In this document: positions 1 to 5,452 of the stretch, one piece after another
Layout of the letters: every line of letters starts with the position of its first letter
Numbering within the stretch: position 1 is the first letter of the stretch
DNA from: Actinomycetes bacterium
GTDB taxonomy: Bacteria > Actinomycetota > Acidimicrobiia > Acidimicrobiales > Acidimicrobiaceae
Assembly (NCBI GenBank): GCA_021792075.1
Contig: JAJYVK010000007.1
Span: forward strand, 1 to 14,846
Direction: 5' to 3'
Length of the DNA stretch: 14,846 bases
Made by a program: the position numbers and the translations under genes
The notes under the pieces: generated by a model
Told to the model about the DNA's origin: nothing
What the model saw: the letters and a program-made list of their open reading frames with translations, nothing else
Database searches by the model: none

Positions 1-1
1 G

Positions 2-556
2 GATCGAACAATAAAAGAAGAACTAGCAAACGGTCGAATAGTCATCGATCCATTGGACATGAGGTGTATCCAGCCGTCCTCCGTTGATCTTCACGTCGAT
101 AACTATTTCAGAGTCTTCCGTAACCATACGGCTCGAGTAATAGACGTGAAAGAAGATCAGTCTGGGATGACCGAGTTGGTCGAAATTGGAGATGACGAGG
201 TATTCATTCTTCATCCCGGCGAATTTGTTCTCGGCTCCACACTTGAGAGAATTGGGGTCCCAGATGACCTCGTGGGGCGCCTTGAAGGCAAGTCATCGCT
301 TGGCCGTCTCGGTCTATTAATCCATTCGACTGCTGGCTTTGTCGATGCTGGATTCAATGGCAATATAACTTTAGAGCTTTCTAATGTTGCGAATCTACCG
401 ATCACTGTATATCCGGGGATGAAGATCGGTCAGATCTCTTTTCTGAGGATGACCACCAAGGCAGACATTCCATATGGTTCGGATTCGGTGGGCTCAAAAT
501 ACCAGGGGCAGAGGGGGCCGACCCCGTCACGATACTTTGAGAACTTCCAAAAGTGA
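2..556 (+). CDS. dcd: dCTP deaminase, probably bifunctional dCTP deaminase/dUTPase; 5' end cut off
   Basis: This enzyme deaminates dCTP; the actinobacterial and mycobacterial form also hydrolyses the dUTP formed, giving dUMP for thymidylate synthesis in the cytosol. The reading frame is open from base 2 ([17 protein letters not shown]), matching the family N-terminus, so only about four residues (typically M-I/L-L-S) lie outside the window. Visible family motifs are [10 protein letters not shown], the [10 protein letters not shown] strand, [19 protein letters not shown], the TLELSN segment carrying the catalytic glutamate, PGMKIGQ, and the C-terminal [12 protein letters not shown] nucleotide-covering tail. 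The 184 residues present plus the missing start give the usual length of about 189. HSTAGF, where E. coli Dcd has a different HVTAH-type segment, resembles the M. tuberculosis bifunctional enzyme; bifunctionality is inferred. The in-frame TTG at 53 is internal and is not the start. Confidence 0.95.
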   Translation, partial: DRTIKEELANGRIVIDPLDMRCIQPSSVDLHVDNYFRVFRNHTARVIDVKEDQSGMTELVEIGDDEVFILHPGEFVLGSTLERIGVPDDLVGRLEGKSSLGRLGLLIHSTAGFVDAGFNGNITLELSNVANLPITVYPGMKIGQISFLRMTTKADIPYGSDSVGSKYQGQRGPTPSRYFENFQK

Positions 557-579
557 CCTCCGTTTAGCAGGAGCTATGT

Positions 580-595
580 TGTGAATTTGTTCACA
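580..595. promoter_or_regulatory. CRP/GlxR-like operator, perfect TGTGA-N6-TCACA
   Basis: The two five-base arms TGTGA (580-584) and TCACA (591-595) are perfect inverted repeats six bases apart, the consensus of cAMP-receptor-type regulators (CRP; GlxR/Cmr-like in actinobacteria). The site lies 133 bases before the TTG start of the EtfD-like gene and just after dcd. That a CRP-family protein binds here is inferred; no such regulator is encoded in the window. Confidence 0.6.
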
Positions 596-630
596 TTGAT
601 GTCGTTCGATTGTGATAGTTGCATCAATGT
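593..630. repeat. Perfect 9-bp inverted repeat in the etfD-like leader
   Basis: ACATTGATG (593-601) and CATCAATGT (622-630) are exact reverse complements separated by 20 bases. The left arm overlaps the end of the CRP-like box. The right arm runs into a shorter dyad, GTTAG (629-633) / CTAAC (644-648). It could be an operator pair or an RNA hairpin, depending on where transcription begins. Confidence 0.55.
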
Positions 631-686
631 TAGCTAGTGTAAACTAACCGCTTTTTAGAAAGAACCCAGTAACTGGAATTGCGAGG

Positions 687-703
687 GTTGATTCACGATC
701 AAC
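687..703. repeat. Dyad GTTGAT-N5-ATCAAC just before the etfD-like ribosome site
   Basis: A perfect 6-bp inverted repeat with a 5-base centre (TCACG) ends 12 bases before the AGGAGG at 716-721. It has the size of a repressor operator. In RNA it would form a short hairpin close to the ribosome binding site. No binding protein can be named. Confidence 0.45.
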
Positions 704-715
704 ATTCGTTTTGCT

Positions 716-721
716 AGGAGG
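716..721 (+). promoter_or_regulatory. Strong ribosome binding site that decides a TTG start
   Basis: AGGAGG sits six bases before TTG at 728, supporting TTG as the initiation codon of the EtfD-like gene. Confidence 0.8.
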
Positions 722-727
722 ATTTAG

Positions 728-2782
728 TTGAGATTGCTGATTGGTGTAGTCATTATCGTGGTGGCTGCAGTGTTCGCGGGGAGAAGACTCTTCTTTCTCT
801 ATAGTCTTATTTCATCTGGCAAGCCAGCTCCGGGAAGAACTGACAATGTGGGCGGCCGCATCTGGGCTGAGCTTTCTGAGGTCATCGGACAGCGCAAGCT
901 GCTTAAAAAGACCGTTCCCGGAATTGCCCATGCACTCACCTTTTGGGGTTTCATCATTCTTCTTGCCACGATTATCGAGGCTGTTGGGGCGCTTTTCAGC
1001 CAGACATTCGCGATCCCTCTTATCGGGCATGATTCATGGCTTGGTTTTCTAGAGGATTTGTTTTGCGTTTTGATCCTCGTTTCACTTGTAGTCTTCACCG
1101 TCCTTAGAATCCGGAATGCACCGTCACGAAGGCAGAGAGAGTCCAGGTTCTATGGCTCACATACCGGCGCAGCCTGGATCGTGCTTGTCGGCATAGCGCT
1201 CGTCATTGTGACCCTGCTCATGTACCGGGCTGCCCAGGTCAATCTGGGACACTTTCCGTATGGCGATGCAGCGTTTGCCTCACATGCGATCGCATCATGG
1301 ATCAAGGGACTCGGCACCACCGCCAACAAGGTTATCGAGCTTGTCTTTTTGGAACTGAATATAGCCGTCATAATGGGATTCTTGATTTTCGTGACTTACT
1401 CGAAGCACCTTCACATCATGACGGCGCCTCTGAACGTCATCTTCTCGCGACGCCCGAAGGCGCTTGGAGCGCTATATAGCACTCCGAACATGGACCCTGA
1501 GCAGTTGAGCGAAGACGACGTTTTTGGTTCCGGTAAGATCGAGCACCTCAGCTGGAAGCAGAATCTCGATCTTGCCACCTGCACCGAGTGCGGGAGATGC
1601 CAGGAACAATGCCCTGCGTGGAACACGGGAAAGCCGCTTTCACCGAAGCTTGTGATAATGGCGCTTCGAGACCATCTGTTCAAGTCTGCGCCTTCCCTCA
1701 TCGGACCGAAAGCGACTAAAACGACCGAAGTTCCACTCGTTCCAGACGTGATCGAAAGCGACGTGCTTTGGTCGTGCACAACCTGCGGGGCTTGCGTGGA
1801 GGCATGTCCGGTGGATATCGAGCATGTCGATGTAATCGTCGACATGCGCCGCTACAAGGTTCTCATGGATTCCGAGTTTCCAACCGAAGCGAACCTCATG
1901 CTCCGCAATGTTGAGAATCAGGGAGATCCTTGGGGGTTGGGGCCATCTAAGAGACTCGACTGGACCAAGGCCCTTGACTTTGAAATACCTGTCATCACCG
2001 GTCAGATTCCTGACGATGTAGAGTATCTCTTCTGGGTCGGATGTGCCGGTGCCCTCGATGAAAGGGCTGCGAAGACGACACAGAGCATTGCACGACTCCT
2101 CCATTCGGGTGGCGTGAGGTTCGCGGTCCTTGGACCCAAGGAGACATGCACAGGAGATCCTCCTCGAAGGCTTGGGAATGAGTACCTTTATCAGATGCAG
2201 GCTATGACAAACATCGAGACTTTGAACAGTTCGGGCGTCAAGAAGATCATTGCTTCGTGCCCTCACTGCGTCAACTCCTTGGCCAACGAGTATCCATCTC
2301 TTGGAGGCAACTACGAGGTGATTCACCACTCCCAGGTGCTCGACAAGCTGGTATCGGAGAGAAAGCTTTCGCCTGTAGCTCCGGTTCAAGCCACCGTCAC
2401 CTATCACGATCCCTGCTATCTAGGCCGGCACAACTCTGTTTATGATGAGCCGAGGTCCGTGCTGAACTCGGTTCCAGGCGTGAAAACGATCGAGATGCAC
2501 AAGCACCGTTCAAAGGGTTTCTGCTGTGGCGCAGGCGGGTCTCGCATGTGGCTGGAGGAGAACATAGGCAAGCGCATCAACATGGAAAGAACCGACCAGG
2601 CGCTTACGACCGGCGCGGATATGGTATCCACAGCTTGTCCTTACTGCATGATCATGCTCGACGACGGGCTGAAGCAGCGGCAGGCGGAAGGAACTGCGCC
2701 GGAGGGGATGCGGGTTTTGGACGTGTCGCAGATTCTGGAGCGCTCTATTGACAACGAACGGATAGGCGCTGAAAACAAGTGA
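728..2782 (+). CDS. etfD: EtfD-like membrane iron-sulfur oxidoreductase (ETF to menaquinone type)
   Basis: This 684-residue protein joins a membrane cytochrome-like N-terminus to a heterodisulfide-reductase-like iron-sulfur part. Five hydrophobic segments lie at roughly residues 3-29, 67-90, 104-127, 147-167 and 202-225, with histidines at 68, 227 and 229 that could bind haem as in NarI-like domains. Two 4Fe-4S motifs follow: C285/C288/C291/C295 and C350/C353/C356/C360. Two CCG-type domains come next, with C439, C563, the C599-C600 pair (GFCCGAGG) and CPYC at 637-640. This order matches mycobacterial EtfD (Rv0338c) and the bacterial ETF:(methyl)menaquinone oxidoreductases, which take electrons from fatty-acid acyl-CoA dehydrogenases through EtfAB. 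The TTG start follows a strong AGGAGG. No etfA, etfB or acyl-CoA dehydrogenase gene is in view, so the symbol rests on domain architecture. Another quinone-linked Fe-S oxidoreductase of the same family (HdrD/GlpC/LutA-like) is the alternative. Confidence 0.8.
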   Translation: MRLLIGVVIIVVAAVFAGRRLFFLYSLISSGKPAPGRTDNVGGRIWAELSEVIGQRKLLKKTVPGIAHALTFWGFIILLATIIEAVGALFSQTFAIPLIGHDSWLGFLEDLFCVLILVSLVVFTVLRIRNAPSRRQRESRFYGSHTGAAWIVLVGIALVIVTLLMYRAAQVNLGHFPYGDAAFASHAIASWIKGLGTTANKVIELVFLELNIAVIMGFLIFVTYSKHLHIMTAPLNVIFSRRPKALGALYSTPNMDPEQLSEDDVFGSGKIEHLSWKQNLDLATCTECGRCQEQCPAWNTGKPLSPKLVIMALRDHLFKSAPSLIGPKATKTTEVPLVPDVIESDVLWSCTTCGACVEACPVDIEHVDVIVDMRRYKVLMDSEFPTEANLMLRNVENQGDPWGLGPSKRLDWTKALDFEIPVITGQIPDDVEYLFWVGCAGALDERAAKTTQSIARLLHSGGVRFAVLGPKETCTGDPPRRLGNEYLYQMQAMTNIETLNSSGVKKIIASCPHCVNSLANEYPSLGGNYEVIHHSQVLDKLVSERKLSPVAPVQATVTYHDPCYLGRHNSVYDEPRSVLNSVPGVKTIEMHKHRSKGFCCGAGGSRMWLEENIGKRINMERTDQALTTGADMVSTACPYCMIMLDDGLKQRQAEGTAPEGMRVLDVSQILERSIDNERIGAENK

Positions 2783-2786
2783 TCAG

Positions 2787-2816
2787 AAAGCGCCTGGAGC
2801 GTAATCCAGGCGCTTT
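2787..2816. terminator. Hairpin terminator, probably bidirectional
   Basis: A perfect 12-bp stem, AAAGCGCCTGGA (2787-2798) with TCCAGGCGCTTT (2805-2816), closes a 6-base loop. It begins four bases after the etfD-like stop and lies 52 bases beyond the stop of the convergent gene. The stem ends in A:T pairs that give a short U run in either direction, but there is no long T tract. Confidence 0.75.
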
Positions 2817-2867
2817 CATCTAGTGATCTCATCGCGCCACTAAAGAGTGTGGCTGTTCTAGGTTGGA

Positions 2868-3302
2868 CTAGCCGAACGCCTTGTCGTCAGCGTCTCGAAG
2901 CCTTTTTGACATGGCTTCGAGAAGCCGAACTGCCATAGACGGGATCTCTTCCAAGACCGAGGTGAACTCCCTTGCCGGAAGGACCAGAAGGTCCATTTCT
3001 GACTCCGCGGTCACTGTAGCTGATCTGGGAAGGTGGTCTAGAAGTGAAAGCTCTCCGAATCCATCTCCGGGTCCAAGCACAGCGACCTCATGGTTGTTCT
3101 TTGTCACCTTGGCTCTTCCAGAAACAATAAGGCAGAACTCTTTTCCGACCTTGCCCTCTTCGCACAGCACCGAGCCCGGATGAACTACCACCTCATCGCA
3201 CGCGGACTCCAAAAGGGCGAGTTCCTTGCGGTTGCAGTCGCTGAAAAGCCAGCTCGACCTGAGCGCATTGGCCTTTGAATCTCTTGCTTCGTTTTTCACC
3301 AT
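2868..3302 (-). CDS. Stand-alone cyclic-nucleotide-binding domain protein
   Basis: The 144-residue product is one CRP-type cyclic-nucleotide-binding domain with no DNA-binding part. After a short helical N-terminus (residues 1-30) come the beta-roll (VVVHPGSVLCEEG, residues 38-50; CLIVSGRAKV, 57-66) and the phosphate-binding cassette FGELSLLDHLPRSATV (82-97). The cassette keeps the ribose-contacting Glu84 and the phosphate-contacting Arg93, so nucleotide binding is likely. A C-terminal helix (about 120-140) ends the protein where CRP would continue into its helix-turn-helix. No membrane segment or catalytic domain is visible. It is divergent from the antiporter gene, so a sensor role for that transporter is possible but inferred. 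The ATG at 3302-3300 is preceded six bases upstream by TATCTT and lacks a ribosome site, suggesting a leaderless message. The actual ligand (cAMP, cGMP or none) is unknown. Confidence 0.85.
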   Translation of the reverse strand: MVKNEARDSKANALRSSWLFSDCNRKELALLESACDEVVVHPGSVLCEEGKVGKEFCLIVSGRAKVTKNNHEVAVLGPGDGFGELSLLDHLPRSATVTAESEMDLLVLPAREFTSVLEEIPSMAVRLLEAMSKRLRDADDKAFG

Positions 3303-3308
3303 TTACAA

Positions 3309-3314
3309 AAGATA
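3309..3314 (-). promoter_or_regulatory. -10 box of a leaderless promoter for the cyclic-nucleotide-binding gene
   Basis: On the minus strand TATCTT (TANNNT type) is followed by exactly six bases and then the ATG. No Shine-Dalgarno sequence is present. No good -35 hexamer is seen at the expected distance; the direct repeat at 3331-3354 occupies that place, which would fit activator dependence. Confidence 0.5.
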
Positions 3315-3330
3315 ACACTAAATCTCTGCA

Positions 3331-3354
3331 TCAGAGCCATGGATTTCAGAGCCA
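3331..3354. repeat. Direct repeat TCAGAGCCA, two copies 15 bp apart
   Basis: TCAGAGCCA occurs at 3331-3339 and again at 3346-3354. It lies across the expected -35 region and just upstream of the minus-strand gene's promoter, between the divergent cyclic-nucleotide-binding and antiporter genes. The tandem arrangement resembles a binding site for an activator or response regulator; this is inferred. Confidence 0.45.
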
Positions 3355-3372
3355 GGACGAAATTTTTCATCC
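3355..3372. repeat. 18-bp near-palindrome in the divergent intergenic region
   Basis: GGACGAAAT/TTTTCATCC pairs at seven of eight positions around a TT centre, with one C/A mismatch at 3358/3369. It follows directly after the tandem repeat. It could be an operator for either or both divergent genes. The rest of 3373-3508 shows only weak promoter-like elements, for example TTGAAA at 3388 and TATGAG at 3410. Confidence 0.35.
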
Positions 3373-3508
3373 AGCATCATCTGAACGTTGAAACAGGGTT
3401 TGTGCAAATTATGAGGAGTTTTGCCAGTTTGACTCGAATCAATCACGCGAGGGTCGTCTAGCGATTCTGCGGGTTTCCACTAACCTGGCATGGCGGACAT
3501 TAGTCGAG

Positions 3509-4642
3509 GTGGTCCTGACGCACGCAGACGCTGCATTTCAGCTAACTGAGTTCCTATTTACGACAGTTCTCGCGCTCTTGGCGGCTCGTTTCATCCGCGC
3601 GGTCCCATCCATAGTCTTGGAGATCATTTTCGGGATAGTCGTAGGCGCTGGGATATTTTCCCTCAATATGAGTAGCTACGGGATAGATGCACTCTCAAGT
3701 ATTGGCCTTTTTGCGATCTTCTTCGAGGTGGGGCTTGATTTTGACCTCACCGCGCCGGAGCTGACTTCCGCGACTCCCGCACGTTCAGCGGCGGCGGGTG
3801 TCGCCGCATCCTTGGTGCTGGTCTCTATGGCGACGCTGGCGTTGGGTTATTCTCTCGAGGCTGCCGTCTTGGTAGGTCTAGCCACCGTTTCCACGTCGGT
3901 TTCGGTCTCCGTGTACAGCTTCCGCACACTTGGACCGCTATCGCATTTCGAGGCCAAAGTGGCAGTTATCGCGGGGCTGTTCGACGATTTGTTGGGTTTG
4001 GTGGTGATAGCCATCACCGCCTCTCTGCTGTCACATTCGCTGGCGAGTCTTGTCTCTCTGGCGGTAAGTCTGGTTGTAGTGTTAGTCAGCTACATTCTCA
4101 AACGGCGTTTGTCAGACAGGTCGTTCGAGCTTGGAAGGCTTTCGCGCTATGTGGTGGTGTTGGCGCTGATTGCTGTCATGGCCTTTCTCTGGCGCAGCTT
4201 CGGTCTTACCCTGGCGATCGCGGGCTTCGTTGGCGGAGCATTTTCGGGGCCGATGCTCACCGATGCTGACCAGAGGGTCCTGATCAGGCTTTCCAGTTTC
4301 CTTGGACCGCTATTCCTTGTTTCGATCGGTCTTCTGGTGAAGCTGAAGGGAGGGCTGACATTTGCCGAGGTGTTAGGCATTGTGGTGCTTTCTATTGCGC
4401 TTATCGCCGCTAAGTGGGCAAATGCGCTAACCATTGGAGACGAGGTTAAAGACAGGGTGCTCTACTGGTTCTCGATGGTCCCCAGGGCTGAGGTGGCTGG
4501 TATCGGTCTTTTGCTAATCGAGCCCAAGATCTCCTCATCTCTCGAATTGCAGGCCGTTCTGGCTGTAGTTGTCACCGCGCTCGTGGCACCGTTCGTGATT
4601 ACGCATCGGGCGCGTAGGATCAATCCAGCTGAAGGGTCTTGA
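3509..4642 (+). CDS. CPA2-family cation/proton antiporter (KefB/NapA/GerN-like membrane domain)
   Basis: The 377-residue product is almost wholly hydrophobic, with about 11-13 membrane segments in the arrangement of monovalent cation:proton antiporters. The core ion site is recognisable: TSVSVSV at residues 129-135 (the unwound-helix motif of TM4), the paired aspartates D159-D160 in GLFDDLLGLVV, and PRAEVAG at 325-331, where the family has PRGEV. The DD pair resembles NapA/GerN Na+/H+ exchangers rather than the QD of the glutathione-gated K+ channels KefB/KefC. There is no C-terminal TrkA-N/RCK domain: the chain ends just after the membrane domain, so gating must come from another protein or be absent. 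The GTG start was chosen because it gives a family-length N-terminus; its ribosome site is weak. It is divergent from the cyclic-nucleotide-binding gene and overlaps gpmA tail to tail. Substrate (Na+ or K+) cannot be told. Confidence 0.85.
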   Translation: MVLTHADAAFQLTEFLFTTVLALLAARFIRAVPSIVLEIIFGIVVGAGIFSLNMSSYGIDALSSIGLFAIFFEVGLDFDLTAPELTSATPARSAAAGVAASLVLVSMATLALGYSLEAAVLVGLATVSTSVSVSVYSFRTLGPLSHFEAKVAVIAGLFDDLLGLVVIAITASLLSHSLASLVSLAVSLVVVLVSYILKRRLSDRSFELGRLSRYVVVLALIAVMAFLWRSFGLTLAIAGFVGGAFSGPMLTDADQRVLIRLSSFLGPLFLVSIGLLVKLKGGLTFAEVLGIVVLSIALIAAKWANALTIGDEVKDRVLYWFSMVPRAEVAGIGLLLIEPKISSSLELQAVLAVVVTALVAPFVITHRARRINPAEGS

Positions 4643-5309
4643 CCGCTTTGAAGTTCTCGTCAAAATCGTAGATGATCGGGACGCCGTTGGGGATCTCCAG
4701 ATCGAGGATCTCCTCGTCTCCTATGTTGTCGAGGTGTTTTATCATCGCTCTGAGCGAATTGCCATGGGCGGAGACAAGGACGTTTTTCTCAGCCATCAGA
4801 TCTGGGACTATGGCATCGAAGAAGTAGGGGAGCATGCGCATGAGAACGTCCTTGAGACACTCTCCTCTCGGGAGAAGGTCGGGTGCCAGGTACTGGTAGC
4901 GCGGATCGAACTTGGGGTGCCTCTCGTCATCCTCTTCGAGCATTGGGGGCCTGACGTCGTAACTTCGCCTCCAGAGCCTTACCTGGTCAGCTCCGTGTAT
5001 GGCCGCCATCTCCGCTCGATTGAAGCCCTGGAGCGCTCCGTAATGCCTCTCATTAAGTCTCCAGTGCTTATAGACGGGAACCCATGATCTTCCGCAGGCG
5101 TGAAGCGTCGCGTCGACCGTGCGTATCGCCCTTACGAGCACGGAGGTGTGGACAACGTCGATCGGGATCTTCTCCTCAAGAAGCCGTCGGCCGGCTTCGT
5201 ATGCCTCATCGACACCTTTATCGGTTAGATCCACATCGATCCACCCGGTGAATCGCTCTTCGAAGTTCCACGTGCTTTGACCGTGGCGTAGAAGTATCAA
5301 TCTTGCCAT
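4620..5309 (-). CDS. gpmA: 2,3-bisphosphoglycerate-dependent phosphoglycerate mutase
   Basis: This enzyme interconverts 3-phosphoglycerate and 2-phosphoglycerate in glycolysis and gluconeogenesis in the cytosol, through a phosphohistidine. The N-terminal LLRHGQSTWN holds the phosphorylated histidine (His9) with Arg8. Arg60 (VRAIRT), Glu87 (LNERHYGALQG) and His182 (SAHGNSLRA) complete the active site of the histidine phosphatase superfamily. At 229 residues it matches the short GpmA forms and lacks part of the C-terminal tail of the 250-residue E. coli enzyme. The ATG at 5309-5307 is preferred over a GTG two codons upstream because a TATTTT box lies exactly six bases before it, as in leaderless genes. 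Its last 23 bases overlap the convergent antiporter gene. It is not in an operon with other glycolytic genes here. Confidence 0.95.
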   Translation of the reverse strand: MARLILLRHGQSTWNFEERFTGWIDVDLTDKGVDEAYEAGRRLLEEKIPIDVVHTSVLVRAIRTVDATLHACGRSWVPVYKHWRLNERHYGALQGFNRAEMAAIHGADQVRLWRRSYDVRPPMLEEDDERHPKFDPRYQYLAPDLLPRGECLKDVLMRMLPYFFDAIVPDLMAEKNVLVSAHGNSLRAMIKHLDNIGDEEILDLEIPNGVPIIYDFDENFKAVKTLQLD

Positions 5310-5315
5310 GCACAC

Positions 5316-5346
5316 AAAATAGCGCGAAACTTAACAGGGTTGACAA
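5316..5346 (-). promoter_or_regulatory. Probable leaderless promoter of gpmA
   Basis: On the minus strand TTGTCA (5346-5341) and TATTTT (5321-5316) are 19 bases apart, and the gpmA ATG follows six bases after the -10 box. There is no ribosome binding site. The spacer is somewhat longer than ideal. Confidence 0.5.
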
Positions 5347-5376
5347 TTTTGTTAGATTATGAGGATAGACATAGAA

Positions 5377-5401
5377 AAGTTGATAGGGATACGCTCAACT
5401 T
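5377..5401. promoter_or_regulatory. HAIR-type operator for HspR in front of dnaK
   Basis: AAGTTGA (5377-5383) and TCAACTT (5395-5401) form a perfect 7-bp inverted repeat with an 11-base centre. The core TTGA-N11-TCAA has exactly the geometry of the HAIR element (CTTGAGT-N7-ACTCAAG) bound by actinobacterial HspR, although the outer bases differ. It overlaps the -35 region of the dnaK promoter, where a repressor would block transcription. An hspR gene lies in the same operon, which strongly supports the call. Confidence 0.8.
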
Positions 5402-5410
5402 AGATATAAT
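5380..5410 (+). promoter_or_regulatory. dnaK operon promoter
   Basis: A perfect TATAAT -10 box (5405-5410) lies 19 bases after TTGATA (5380-5385). The -35 hexamer is inside the HAIR dyad. Transcription would start near 5417, leaving a leader of about 35 bases with AAGGAGG at 5439-5445. Confidence 0.7.
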
Positions 5411-5452
5411 GGGTATTGTGAATTTTTACAAGCTTTATAAGGAGGCCTCAAA

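Noticed and set aside
53..55. TTG as the start of dcd
   Set aside because: The frame is open and clearly homologous to Dcd back to base 2, so the true start is outside the window.
1640..2407. Long open frame (255 codons) antisense to the etfD-like gene
   Set aside because: Its product has no recognisable motif and it lies wholly within a well-conserved gene; it reflects codon usage of the sense strand.
2868..3302. The cyclic-nucleotide-binding protein as the regulator of the CRP-like box at 580
   Set aside because: It ends before any helix-turn-helix domain, so it cannot be a DNA-binding CRP by itself.
3490..3549. Short ORF of 19 codons with an ATG just before the antiporter start, preceded by TAACCT
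   Set aside because: The gap from TAACCT to the ATG is three bases rather than six, the peptide has no features, and it runs in another frame through the antiporter start.
5340..5370. Second plus-strand promoter from the TTGACA at 5340-5345
   Set aside because: No acceptable -10 box lies 16-18 bases downstream; the hexamer is better read on the other strand as the gpmA -35.
5310..5452. CIRCE element or sigma-32-type promoter ahead of dnaK
   Set aside because: No TTAGCACTC-N9-GAGTGCTAA is present; the HAIR dyad and hspR gene explain control.
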